NCBI GenBank assembly: GCA_001829005.1
Contig: MIAG01000004.1
Span: 124,001 to 188,000, forward strand
Source of the DNA: Sphingobacteriia bacterium RIFOXYC2_FULL_35_18
Lineage (GTDB): Bacteria > Bacteroidota > Bacteroidia > Chitinophagales > Chitinophagaceae
Reading direction: 5' to 3'
DNA: 64,000 nt
The position numbers were made by a program, and so were the translations under genes. Below are positions 55,901-63,764 of the stretch, piece by piece (the stretch's first letter is position 1; every line of letters starts with the position of its first letter). The notes beneath the pieces were generated by a model that worked only from the letters and a program-made list of their open reading frames with translations, was not told the origin of the DNA and made no database searches.

Positions 55901-56200
55901 TTCATAAAAACCAATTGGGCGTTTATTGGGGTCTTGTACCCAATTGAATTTCCACTCCCCATTTAAGGACAAGAAATTCGCCGATTTTTCCTTGTCAAAA
56001 CCATTTGCGCTTGCCCAATTTTCAAATGCAAATGCATTGGCCCTCATAGGCATTCGATTGATAGAAACCAATTCGGGATTTTGTAATTCAGGAGGCAATT
56101 GTCCAAAACAAATGTTGGACAATAATACAAATACCAACATCAATGACCCATATTTAAACCTCTTAGTACCTGAAATTGTCTCACTCAAATTTGAATTCAT
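52991..56200 (-). CDS. Secreted glycoside hydrolase family 2 beta-galactosidase
   Basis: A 1069-residue enzyme of the LacZ layout: sugar-binding domain (EWKFNWVQDPNKRPIGFY), Ig-like domain, TIM barrel with the acid/base Glu in TWSLGNEAGDGSNF and nucleophile Glu in GGFIWEWIDQSIDT, a second Ig-like domain and the beta-galactosidase small-chain domain (INWYGRGPGENYWDRKTNTF). An N-terminal membrane signal (about residues 20-34, MLVFVLLSNICFGQ) suggests export, with a positively charged lead from MNSNLSETISGTKRFKY. Start at 56200, though an ATG at residue 21 could also give a signal peptide. No transporter is adjacent. Confidence 0.94.
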   Translation of the reverse strand: MNSNLSETISGTKRFKYGSLMLVFVLLSNICFGQLPPELQNPELVSINRMPMRANAFAFENWASANGFDKEKSANFLSLNGEWKFNWVQDPNKRPIGFYESSFDDSMWGVFKIPASWEVNGYGLPIYVNQPYDFAGHNLRYGKMNPPYDIPANNNPVGSYRKKIFLPKGFKGKQVFLHVGNAKSCLFVWVNGKKVGYSEDSKLAAEFDITGYLKEGENLIAFQVFRWSDASYLECQDMFRFSGIEREVYLFATNKLNIRDFKIKAELDQQYENGLLDIKVEVDNYKLEKGYLSKKDSFNIEVLLKDISGKTIFQERTKDFATVLGNYHSFISFKTSIPNVKAWSAESPYLYTLYLILKNKDGDVLEIIPQRVGFKKIEIIGSNFLVNGKRIFLKGVNRHEHHPRNGHVLSKEDMLKDMEMMKKLNINAVRHSHYPPDPYWMELCDKYGLYVVDEANIESHGLGYDLSVTLGNKSIWKEAHMQRVQRMYERDKNHTSVITWSLGNEAGDGSNFYTAFDWLKMQTSLPIQYERDIDYGKPNNTPFSEIFCPQYISPDGMLKYAKSNAELPHIQSEYAHIMGNSLGNFKDYWKIIENNPKLQGGFIWEWIDQSIDTVKNGKRIKAYGGDFPLEGPVDENLSDNNFCVKGVVDAYRNLTPMALEVKQVYQNIKTSYQGNNQILIKNGFFFKSLNNVYLRWALQENGLVKETGKIEAIHIEPQEEHSFLIATNFKRNANKEYQLNIYYALKTEEPFLSQDYIIASEQFLLNELQANNSIPSFKNGLSVSQSNQFLQIKGRSFSVKFDIEKGVLKSYIKNGDEIIQSGPVPSFWRAPTDNDIGAGFNKSLRVWRNIYDSSNNTEHSIIEINKGLIQVVLAKTLLNGDAKHSQVYSIYGDGSIKVENKFEAIKGKYSLLLRAGNDLTLTGDFYNINWYGRGPGENYWDRKTNTFIGQYAQTIDEQYYPYARPQESGNHTEVRWVSFSNSKGRKIKFIYNDRLLSFSALPYHLNDLDPEMNKKQYHSGELIKRPEIYLHMDLNQTGLQGMDSWGAWPLEKYRVPFKNYSYSYWIKFE

Positions 56201-56571
56201 ACGAATAGCATTATACTAGCTCAATTTAAAGATTGTTTGGCAGGATAATGAAGCAAGCATTATTTGATATTTATAAATTATATTATTTATTAATATCTTT
56301 TATTTAACCCTCTTCACGCATATTTAAATTAAGAAAACATTAAAAAATTATATTTACATTTTTTTAATGTTTAAATCTAATTTTCGTAAACTTTAAAGTA
56401 TTCCCTTGATTTTAAAGGTTTTAATCATTTAATATAATGTTATTTTGAAAATTGTCAATTGAATTTATAAACATTACTATATTTTATATGTTTAATAAAC
56501 TGACATTTTTTATAAAATTTTAACTATTTTGAACTCAGTAAATGAATATTATAAATAAAAGTTATTTAATT
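56201..56571. other. AT-rich divergent intergenic region, no gene seen
   Basis: About 370 bp between the GH2 gene and amtB. Very AT-rich (long runs of A and T) with only short frames. A perfect inverted repeat at 56335-56372 is present. I see no exact TAnnTTTG for either gene, nor a convincing sigma-54 site. Confidence 0.8.
56335..56372. repeat. Perfect 13-bp inverted repeat
   Basis: AAACATTAAAAAA (56335-56347) and its exact reverse complement (56360-56372) flank a 12-base AT spacer. Possible DNA-binding site or cruciform; a terminator role is unlikely for divergent genes. Confidence 0.65.
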
Positions 56572-57939
56572 ATGTACCAGAAAAAACTCAACTTTTACAA
56601 CGTCACACCATTTCTCGTTTTACTGATTGTGGCTCTTCTTGCCATTTTTGCTCCACCAGAATTAAGCTTCGAAGATAAAGAAGGTGTTTACAATGGAGCA
56701 GACATTGCATGGATTTTAGTTGCGACTGCTCTGGTCTTCCTAATGACTCCCGGTTTAGCCTTTTTTTATGGTGGAATGGTGCATAGAAAAAATGTAATCT
56801 CTACTATGATTAAAAGTGTAGTAGCCACTGGAGTGGTAACCATTATCTGGGTAACGGTTGGTTATAGCCTTTGTTTTGGCGAATCATTAGGAGGGTTTAT
56901 CGGGAATCCTACTACCTACTTATTTATGAAAGGAATAAATAGCAGTGCCCCATGGAGCTTAGCCCCAACAATTCCTTTGGGCTTGTTTGCATTATTCCAA
57001 CTAATGTTTGCTATTATCACCCCAGGGTTAGTAGTTGGTGCTGTTGCAGAAAGAGTAAAATTCACTTCCTATATTTTATTCATCGCATTATTTAGTCTTT
57101 TAGTTTACGCCCCTATCGCACACTGGACTTGGCATCCAGAAGGATTTTTATTTAAAATGGGGGCATTGGATTTTGCAGGTGGAACAGTTGTTCATATATC
57201 TGCTGGATGTGCAGCATTAGCCGGTGCATTGGTATTAAAAAGAAGAAAAGCACATTTAGACCAAATTGAAATCCCTCCTGCCAATATCCCATATGTGTTA
57301 ATAGGAACTGGTTTATTATGGTTTGGATGGTTTGGTTTTAATGCAGGATCTGCTTTAGGAGCAAACGCATTAGCTGTTTCTGCATTTGCAACTACTAACA
57401 CAGCTGCCGCATCTGCAGGCTTATCTTGGATGTTTTTTGATGTAATGAGAGGCAAAAAACCTTCTGTGTTAGGCTTTTGTATAGGGGCAGTTGTTGGCTT
57501 AGTAGCCATTACGCCTGCCGCTGGTTTTGTTGCAGTTCCACAAAGTATATTTATTGGATTTATTGCCGCAATACTTTCAAACTTAGCTGTTTATTATAAA
57601 TCTAAATCTTCTTTAGATGATACACTTGACGTGTTCCCTTGTCATGGTGTAGGTGGAATGGTGGGCATGCTGATGACAGGAATTTTCGCAACTAAATCTG
57701 TAAATGGAGCAGGTGCAGAAGGCTTATTATATGGGAATACTGAATTCTTTATTACCCAAGTAAAAGCACTATTAATAGTGGTAACATTCAGCTTTACAGT
57801 TTCACTAGGCATTTTTAAATTAATCAGCGTTATGCTCCCTTTAAGGGTTAGTTCAGAAGAAGAAGAACTAGGATTAGACGCTACTCAGCATGATGAAAAA
57901 TATGTACAAGGCACTTTACTCGTAAGAGAAAACGCATAA
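56572..57939 (+). CDS. amtB: Ammonium transporter
   Basis: Moves ammonium/ammonia across the inner membrane. The 455 residues form about 11 membrane segments with the family marks GLAFFYGGMVHRKNVISTM, the twin-His pair in TVVHISAGCAALAGALVL and in FPCHGVGGMVG, and LLWFGWFGFNAGSALGANAL. The ATG at 56572 (MYQKKLNFYN) is used; one at 56542 adds ten residues. No GlnK gene follows, which is unusual for amtB; a BBP2 porin gene follows instead, across a strong hairpin. Confidence 0.95.
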   Translation: MYQKKLNFYNVTPFLVLLIVALLAIFAPPELSFEDKEGVYNGADIAWILVATALVFLMTPGLAFFYGGMVHRKNVISTMIKSVVATGVVTIIWVTVGYSLCFGESLGGFIGNPTTYLFMKGINSSAPWSLAPTIPLGLFALFQLMFAIITPGLVVGAVAERVKFTSYILFIALFSLLVYAPIAHWTWHPEGFLFKMGALDFAGGTVVHISAGCAALAGALVLKRRKAHLDQIEIPPANIPYVLIGTGLLWFGWFGFNAGSALGANALAVSAFATTNTAAASAGLSWMFFDVMRGKKPSVLGFCIGAVVGLVAITPAAGFVAVPQSIFIGFIAAILSNLAVYYKSKSSLDDTLDVFPCHGVGGMVGMLMTGIFATKSVNGAGAEGLLYGNTEFFITQVKALLIVVTFSFTVSLGIFKLISVMLPLRVSSEEEELGLDATQHDEKYVQGTLLVRENA

Positions 57940-57947
57940 AAAAACAA

Positions 57948-57993
57948 GGTACAGTCTTTACCAAATTCTCTGATCAGAATTCGAGACTGTACC
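57948..57993 (+). terminator. Long two-tier hairpin between amtB and the porin gene
   Basis: GGTACAGTCT (57948-57957) pairs perfectly with AGACTGTACC (57984-57993). Inside, AATTCT pairs with AGAATT around CTGATC. The following CCTTTATT is a weak T-tract, so it may act as partial terminator or an RNA-stability element. Confidence 0.6.
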
Positions 57994-58019
57994 CCTTTAT
58001 TAACTAAAAAGTCATCACA

Positions 58020-59039
58020 ATGTTAAAGAAAATTCTAGTTTCTTGCGCATCTTTATGTGCAATGCTAAACGGTTTTGGTCAAAAAGCAGAACCAATCAAG
58101 TCAACAACAACTATTACAGGGTATATAGATGGTTATTTCAGAGCCCTTACAAAAGATGGAGGGGGAACCCATAATAATTTCACCAGTTTTACCAATTCGT
58201 ATAATTCTTTTAATTTGGGAATGGCCAGTATCAAGGTAGATCAAACCTATGGCAAATTTTCTTCTGCACTTGATATTGGCGTTGGCAAAAGAGTAGACGA
58301 ATTCTCTTATAACGACAAAGATTTATTGACTAATATTAAACAGGTTACGCTGTCTTACGCTTTTTCAAAGAATTTAAAACTAACAGCTGGGAAATTCTCA
58401 ACACATATTGGTTACGAATTACTAGATGCAACAAGTAATAGGAATTACAGTATGTCGTATGGATTTTCATATGGACCATTCTTTCATACTGGTTTAAAAG
58501 CAGACATTTCATTGGGTGGAAAGTCTGCAATGATGGTTGGGGTAGTTGATCCCACAGATTATTCTACATTTAATAGCAATCCCAAATACCTTATAGCACA
58601 ATTTAGTTCCGCATCCAGCAATGATAAAATAAAAGGATTTTTTAATTTCTTGCATGGCGATATCACCACTCAATATAATCTTGTATTAAGTGCATCATTA
58701 TCGAGTAAGATAAGTGCTGTTTTTGATGGCAGTATTAACCAACAAAAGAACCCACTAGGAAAAAGTAACTGGAGTTCTCAAGCATTTTATTTGAACTATG
58801 ATTTTTCAGAAAAAATAGGGCTTACTTTAAGAGAAGATTTTTTTAACGACAGACAAAATAATCCAATCGGTATTGGAAATTTAAATGCAACCACCCTATC
58901 TGGGAAATTTAAGTTGAATAAGCTTACCCTTATTCCTGAATTCAGAATAGATAATAGCACTGCCCCTGTATTTAATACTAAAACTGGGACAGTTTCTAGC
59001 GCTTCCAATTTCTTAGTCGCGGCTGTGTACACTTTTTAA
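58020..59039 (+). CDS. Outer-membrane beta-barrel porin (BBP2/OmpL-like)
   Basis: A 339-residue exported protein. The signal peptide (MLKKILVSCASLCAMLNGFGQ) precedes a run of amphipathic strands: TTTITGYIDGYFRAL, SFNLGMASIKVDQTYGKFS, LKLTAGKFSTHIGYELLD, and the terminal strand NFLVAAVYTF ending in Phe. The GYIDGYF...N pattern with a YGPFFHTGLKADISL segment matches the putative beta-barrel porin-2 group. It sits 80 bp after amtB on the same strand; an outer-membrane pore for small nitrogen compounds is a plausible inference. Confidence 0.88.
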   Translation: MLKKILVSCASLCAMLNGFGQKAEPIKSTTTITGYIDGYFRALTKDGGGTHNNFTSFTNSYNSFNLGMASIKVDQTYGKFSSALDIGVGKRVDEFSYNDKDLLTNIKQVTLSYAFSKNLKLTAGKFSTHIGYELLDATSNRNYSMSYGFSYGPFFHTGLKADISLGGKSAMMVGVVDPTDYSTFNSNPKYLIAQFSSASSNDKIKGFFNFLHGDITTQYNLVLSASLSSKISAVFDGSINQQKNPLGKSNWSSQAFYLNYDFSEKIGLTLREDFFNDRQNNPIGIGNLNATTLSGKFKLNKLTLIPEFRIDNSTAPVFNTKTGTVSSASNFLVAAVYTF

Positions 59040-59103
59040 ACAGAATACAACCACCGGTTATAAATAGAAAATCAAACATCAAACAAGCAAAAAGTAGGAA
59101 AGG

Positions 59104-59111
59104 TATATTTG
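59104..59111 (+). promoter_or_regulatory. Candidate -7 element TATATTTG upstream of the DUF6268 gene
   Basis: Exact TAnnTTTG match, 27 bp before the ATG at 59139. It overlaps the 59109 alternative start, so the later ATG is preferred. Confidence 0.5.
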
Positions 59112-59138
59112 TTGTTTACGATATACAAATCATACAAA

Positions 59139-60158
59139 ATGCAATATTACTTATTAGCTTGTTTGATGTTATTTTCTGTTCATGTAAATGCACAGATTGA
59201 CAGTACAGATAATTATGATTACAGTAAATTCGGTGATGCAGAAGGGGTAAAAAGATATGCCACTCAAAAAGTATTGAATCAAACACCTCAACGTATTCTA
59301 AGTATTGGTTATGAATACCAAGGAGGATTTGCACTTCCAAGTGTTCCACTCGGTGCATTATTACCAGCCTTTCAAAATTTTCAGGTGAATCAGATTTCTG
59401 CAATTCGTGCACAAGCAAATATCCCAGTTGTATCAACCAACAAACTCATTTGGCAAATGGGGGCAAATTATTGGTCTAGTAAATATTCAATTGAGAATAC
59501 AGGAACCAACTCCTTTGCAAGCAGGCTAGATAATCAATCAATGATAACAGCAGGAATTAACACAACTATCTTTAAACCATTAAATGAGAAAAAATTTTTA
59601 ATCCTCCAAGCAAGTGCAGACTTTAATGGGATATTTAAAAACTTTAGTGATATTAATGGGAAAGCACTAACTATTAGTGGTACAGCAATATATGGTTGGA
59701 AAACTTCCGACAAAAATATGATTGGTGCAGGCTTGTCAAGAACGTATCGCGCAGGACAAATTTTACATATCCCAGTATTACTTTGGAATAAAACCTTTAA
59801 TGATCGATGGGGCATGGAATTGTTACTTCCTGCACGTGGTCATTTAAGATATAATTTTTCAACGACCAATATTTTGCAATTGGGTTTTGAATTGGAAGGC
59901 AATCAATTCTGGATGAACTTACCCAACAGTTCAAACGGAGAAGTATTTATTCAAAGAGGAGAATTAAAACCAAGAATAATTTGGGATAAGAAAATCAGTG
60001 GTTTTATTTGGTTCAGCGCGCAAGCCGGGCTAAGATACAACTGGAGATTTGATGTAATGAATGAATACAATGCAAAACAAAGTAGTCAGCGCTATTTCAC
60101 AAGCAACTTGGGAAACCCATTGTATTTCAATATTAGTATCAATCTTGTTTCGCCTTAG
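59139..60158 (+). CDS. Outer-membrane DUF6268 protein
   Basis: A 339-residue predicted beta-barrel. The signal peptide MQYYLLACLMLFSVHVNAQ precedes strands such as RILSIGYEYQGGFALPS, LIWQMGANYWSSKYSIENTG and FLILQASADFNGIFKNFSD, and the last strand NPLYFNISINLVSP. The layout matches DUF6268 of Bacteroidota, function unknown. The signal peptide supports the ATG at 59139 over one at 59109. It lies 99 bp after the porin gene with its own promoter. Confidence 0.85.
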   Translation: MQYYLLACLMLFSVHVNAQIDSTDNYDYSKFGDAEGVKRYATQKVLNQTPQRILSIGYEYQGGFALPSVPLGALLPAFQNFQVNQISAIRAQANIPVVSTNKLIWQMGANYWSSKYSIENTGTNSFASRLDNQSMITAGINTTIFKPLNEKKFLILQASADFNGIFKNFSDINGKALTISGTAIYGWKTSDKNMIGAGLSRTYRAGQILHIPVLLWNKTFNDRWGMELLLPARGHLRYNFSTTNILQLGFELEGNQFWMNLPNSSNGEVFIQRGELKPRIIWDKKISGFIWFSAQAGLRYNWRFDVMNEYNAKQSSQRYFTSNLGNPLYFNISINLVSP

Positions 60159-60178
60159 AAATCAGGTATTGTTAAACC

Positions 60179-60637
60179 CTATTTTGCCACTTGTCTAGTC
60201 CAAGTATCGGTTCTACCAATTAAAGACACCCCAATAAAACCTCTTACTTCAAGTGTATTGGCATTGATTAATTTCATGGTACAAGAATAAGTATTACCAT
60301 TTTTAGGATCATAGATATTTCCTTCGTCCCAAATATTTTTCTCCTTAAAAGAAAAGCCCCAAATATTCACTAGGCCAAGAATAGGTCTAGTCCGATTGGC
60401 TTCCTCAGAATGGTTCTTATCTAATTTTGGTTTTCCCGTTTCTGGATCATTCGGTTCTTTTAACCAAACTATTTTCCCTTGGAACTTTTCACCATTCTTA
60501 TAAATGCGAACCATTGCATTTCCATCACCTGTTTTCCAAACGCCAATAATTGCACTAGAATCATCTTGAATCAATAAAAAACTTTGCAACACCACCAATG
60601 AAAAAATAACCATTAAACTCTTAATAAGCCGAATCAT
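60179..60637 (-). CDS. Exported DUF2147 protein
   Basis: A 152-residue protein with a signal or anchor (IKSLMVIFSLVVLQSFLLI) and a DUF2147 beta-barrel: IIGVWKTGDGNAMVRIYKNG, FQGKIVWLKEP, then IYDPKNGNTYSCTMKLINAN, LEVRGFIGVSLIGRTDTWTR. The GVWKTGDG start and the GRTDTWTR end are diagnostic. The fold resembles lipocalins; no function is known. Convergent with the DUF6268 gene (20 bp gap). Confidence 0.9.
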   Translation of the reverse strand: MIRLIKSLMVIFSLVVLQSFLLIQDDSSAIIGVWKTGDGNAMVRIYKNGEKFQGKIVWLKEPNDPETGKPKLDKNHSEEANRTRPILGLVNIWGFSFKEKNIWDEGNIYDPKNGNTYSCTMKLINANTLEVRGFIGVSLIGRTDTWTRQVAK

Positions 60638-60748
60638 TCTGTCTAATTAATTTATGATGATTTAAATTTATTACAGACCATAAATATCCTTAAGTTTCTT
60701 GCTACTTATAGTGCAGATTTAAACAACAGGGTTGTAAGATAACTATAA

Positions 60749-60778
60749 GAAAACCCAATCAAAATTGATTGGGTTTTC
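60749..60778 (-). terminator. Intrinsic terminator downstream of tmRNA
   Basis: GAAAACCCAATCAA (60749-60762) and its exact reverse complement (60765-60778) give a 14-bp hairpin. It lies 10 bp beyond the 3' end of the tmRNA on the minus strand. Confidence 0.8.
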
Positions 60779-60787
60779 TTGTCTTAG

Positions 60788-61156
60788 TGGAGCCGACCGG
60801 ACTCGAACCGGTGTCCAAACATCGTGACCATTAGCTTTCTACATGCTTATTTCTTTATTAGTTGTAGGCGACGAACCGGAAAAGAACAAACCAATTCATC
60901 ACTTAGCTGGATAATCTTAAGCAATAGGCACAGCCTACTATTGCAGCATCTCCTTTTGTTTTGAGTCGGCGGCGGCACATGGAAAGAAGCGAACCTGTGC
61001 GGCGGCCCAAATGGTTACTTAATCACTGATTAAGCAGCCATGGCATACTGAGTATTGCCAATTAATGGTTGAATATTCAGATTAAAGTGCTAATTATCCA
61101 ACGCACTGCATGCTTACACCAACCGTAACCTATGCTGTCAAAACCAAAACGGCCCC
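60788..61156 (-). ncRNA. ssrA: Transfer-messenger RNA (tmRNA)
   Basis: Rescues ribosomes stalled on broken messages and tags their products. The tRNA-like ends pair as GGGGCCG with CGGCTCC; the T-arm region is CGGTTCGAGTCCGG. The tag frame at 61030-61059 encodes GNTQYAMAA then TAA, matching the G-x-x-x-YA[LM]AA pattern of Bacteroidota tags. The 369-base RNA is in one piece, not permuted. The 3' CCA is not encoded. It starts only 6 bases after the rseP stop, so its promoter lies in the end of rseP or it is processed from that transcript. Confidence 0.96.
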
Positions 61157-61162
61157 GTAAGT

Positions 61163-62512
61163 CTATTTAAATAATCTCCAAAAGTCTAACCCCAAAGCGT
61201 ATGCCATTAATCCCATAAGGAGGATCATTCCTGCCATTTGGGCATATTCCATGAATTTATCGCCAGGTTTTCTTCCAGAAACCATTTCATACAATGTAAA
61301 TAAAGCATGACCTCCATCTAATGCAGGAATTGGCAGAATATTCATAAATGCCAAAACAATGGAGAAAATACCTGTCAAAGTCCAAAAACGTTCCCAATCC
61401 CAAACTCCCGGGAAAGTGTTTCCAATACTAATTACACTACCTAAAGAATCACTGGCATTTACTTTACCAGTAAATAATTGTTTTAGACCAGTTACATAAC
61501 GATCTAAAGTTTCCCAACAACGGGTAAAACCAATTGGAATAGAAGCCATTAAATCATATTGAATATGCTCTGTACCTAATATAGTAAGAGGGCTAACTTG
61601 GAAAAAACCAATTGCACCTTTATCATTCACCAATGCCTTTATTTGAACCGTATCCTTACCTCTAATTGCAGTTAATTGTGCAACCGTATTTGCAGCCGAT
61701 TTTTTTAATTGATCAAACTCTTGATAATAGGTAAATGGTTTCCCATTCATAGCAATCAAAGTATCCCCTTTTCTTAATTCCCCAGAATTGAAAACTGCAG
61801 TACTACTAACAGAATCAACAATTACCGGGTATTGTGGAACAAGCATCCCACTAAACTTTTTTTGTTCTACAATTTTTTGCATGAAACTTTCGGGAACCTC
61901 AATTTCAATAGATTGGCCATCTCTAATAACTGTTAATTTTTTAGCTTCAGTCAAAACCAATTCAGATTCGATTGATCCAAAATTTTCAATGGTTTTACCA
62001 TCCATTGCAACAACATTATCGCCGTCTTTTAATCCTATAGACTTACCCAGTGAATCTACATGAACACCATATTTTAAATTCTTTACAGGCAACTGTTCAT
62101 CTCCCCAGTACCAAGTGATTCCAATAAATATTACTATAGCTAAGAGTATATTTACAACAACACCACCCACCATAATAATTAATCTTTGCCAAGCTGGCTT
62201 AGACCTGAATTCCCAAGGTTCAGCAGGTTTTTTCATTTGCTCTTTATCCATGCTTTCATCTATCATCCCGGCAATTTTTACATAGCCTCCAAATGGAATC
62301 CATCCCAACCCATATTCAGTATCACCCTTTTTCTTTTTAAATAAACTAAACCATGGATCAAAGAATAAATAGAATTTATCTACCCTACAACCAAACCATT
62401 TTGCAGGCAAAAAATGTCCTAGTTCGTGTAAAACAACCAATATGGAGAATGATAAAATAAACTGGCCAGCTTTTACTCCAACACTTGCCCAATCAATAGC
62501 TAATAACATCAT
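61163..62512 (-). CDS. rseP: RIP metalloprotease RseP (site-2 protease, M50)
   Basis: An intramembrane zinc protease that cuts membrane-anchored regulators such as anti-sigma factors. The 449 residues have the zinc motif HELGH (residues 29-33) in the first membrane segment, FFGYVKI-like WIPFGGYVKIAGMIDESM, two PDZ-like regions (about 145-330; GLKDGDNVVAMDGKTIENFG and LRKGDTLIAMNGKPFTYYQ) and the C-terminal third ligand in MNILPIPALDGGHALFTLYE. It is 32 bp downstream of dxr. The tmRNA gene begins 6 bases beyond its stop. Confidence 0.95.
   Translation of the reverse strand: MMLLAIDWASVGVKAGQFILSFSILVVLHELGHFLPAKWFGCRVDKFYLFFDPWFSLFKKKKGDTEYGLGWIPFGGYVKIAGMIDESMDKEQMKKPAEPWEFRSKPAWQRLIIMVGGVVVNILLAIVIFIGITWYWGDEQLPVKNLKYGVHVDSLGKSIGLKDGDNVVAMDGKTIENFGSIESELVLTEAKKLTVIRDGQSIEIEVPESFMQKIVEQKKFSGMLVPQYPVIVDSVSSTAVFNSGELRKGDTLIAMNGKPFTYYQEFDQLKKSAANTVAQLTAIRGKDTVQIKALVNDKGAIGFFQVSPLTILGTEHIQYDLMASIPIGFTRCWETLDRYVTGLKQLFTGKVNASDSLGSVISIGNTFPGVWDWERFWTLTGIFSIVLAFMNILPIPALDGGHALFTLYEMVSGRKPGDKFMEYAQMAGMILLMGLMAYALGLDFWRLFK
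61166..61196 (-). promoter_or_regulatory. Candidate tmRNA promoter inside the 3' end of rseP
   Basis: Minus-strand TTTG (61193-61196) is followed by exactly 19 bases and then TATTTAAA (61166-61173), a partial match to the -7 element, 9 bases before the tmRNA 5' end. The -7 box is imperfect. Confidence 0.35.
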
Positions 62513-62544
62513 ATAAAACCCCTTCTTTTTTGCTCAATTAATAA

Positions 62545-63702
62545 TTACATATGTAATAGAGAAGCCGCAAAGTTACGTGCCTCAGCGTCGCTGTCAAAAT
62601 AGTCCTGTAAAGTTGGCTTTTCAATAAAAGCAATTTTATTCATGGTTTGTTCAACTACTTCGGTCATATCTAAAAACCCAATTCTGTTTCTAAGAAATGC
62701 AAATACTGCCATTTCATTGGCCGCATTCATAACACAAGCCATATTCCCACCCTTATATAAAGCCTCAGTTGCTAAAGCAAGATTTCTAAACGTTTTCATA
62801 TCTGGTTCTTCAAAAGTTAAAGTGCCAGGTTTTTTAAAATCATACCGAGGAAAGTTATTAGCAATCCGTTGAGGAAAAGCCAACGCATATTGAATAGGCA
62901 ATTTCATATCAGGTAAGCCCATTTGTGCTTTGATACTTCCATCTTCAAATTGAACCATACTATGAATAATACTTTGAGGATGAATGACCACTTGAATTTG
63001 ATGGGCCTCTAAATTAAACAACCACTTTGCTTCAATCATTTCAAGACCCTTATTCATCAATGTTGCAGAATCAATGGTGATTTTTGCTCCCATACTCCAA
63101 TTTGGATGTTGCAAAGCATGGTCTCTTTTTACGTTAACTAAGAAATTTGGCTTTTTCCCTAAAAAAGGTCCGCCACTTGCAGTTAAAATAATTTTCTCAA
63201 TTTTATTTCTACCCTCTCCCACCAAACATTGAAAAATAGCAGAATGCTCGCTATCCACAGGTATTACTGCCACTCGCTTTTCTGCCGCTTTTTGCATAAC
63301 CAAATCTCCAGCAACCACCAAAGTTTCTTTATTAGCCAGCGCAATAGGCTTCCCCAATTCAATTGCATTTAAAGTAGGTTTCAATCCTGCATAACCTACA
63401 ATAGCAGCCAACATCATATCGTAACAATCAATGGAAGCTGCTTCTGCTAACGCATCTTCTCCGGCAAATACTTTAATACTTGTTTGAGCAAGAGCTGCTT
63501 TTACAGTTTGGTATTTTTTTTCATCCCCAATTACTACAATATTTGGATTAAAAAGCATTGCTTGTTTTATTAACAACTCATCATTACTTTGAGCAGTAAG
63601 AATTTCTGCACTAAACAATTCAGGATTGGCTTTTATGACATCCAGGGCTTGAGTTCCAATAGATCCAGTGGAACCAAATATGGCAATGCGTTTTTGACTC
63701 AT
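62545..63702 (-). CDS. dxr: 1-deoxy-D-xylulose 5-phosphate reductoisomerase
   Basis: Makes methylerythritol 4-phosphate in the non-mevalonate isoprenoid pathway, using NADPH and a divalent metal. The 385 residues have the dinucleotide loop IAIFGSTGSIGTQALDVI, PVDSEHSAIFQCLVG (metal Asp and Glu), ILTASGGPFLGKK and MNKGLEMIEAKWLFN. I chose the ATG at 63702 (MSQKRIAIFG); an upstream start at 63756 adds 18 residues without homology. rseP follows 32 bp later, a pairing seen in many bacteria. Confidence 0.96.
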   Translation of the reverse strand: MSQKRIAIFGSTGSIGTQALDVIKANPELFSAEILTAQSNDELLIKQAMLFNPNIVVIGDEKKYQTVKAALAQTSIKVFAGEDALAEAASIDCYDMMLAAIVGYAGLKPTLNAIELGKPIALANKETLVVAGDLVMQKAAEKRVAVIPVDSEHSAIFQCLVGEGRNKIEKIILTASGGPFLGKKPNFLVNVKRDHALQHPNWSMGAKITIDSATLMNKGLEMIEAKWLFNLEAHQIQVVIHPQSIIHSMVQFEDGSIKAQMGLPDMKLPIQYALAFPQRIANNFPRYDFKKPGTLTFEEPDMKTFRNLALATEALYKGGNMACVMNAANEMAVFAFLRNRIGFLDMTEVVEQTMNKIAFIEKPTLQDYFDSDAEARNFAASLLHM

Positions 63703-63764
63703 AGGTATATTATCCTTTATAATTGGAATTGGGCATAGATACACAATATATGCCAAAATTTTCC

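Noticed and set aside
56201..56571. A sigma-54 promoter before amtB (TGGCAGG...GC at about 56240)
   Set aside because: The GG and GC elements are separated by 12 bases instead of 10, and the site is far from the gene.
57192..57509. A 105-residue minus-strand frame inside amtB
   Set aside because: It mirrors the Gly/Ala-rich codons of amtB and shows no protein-family feature.
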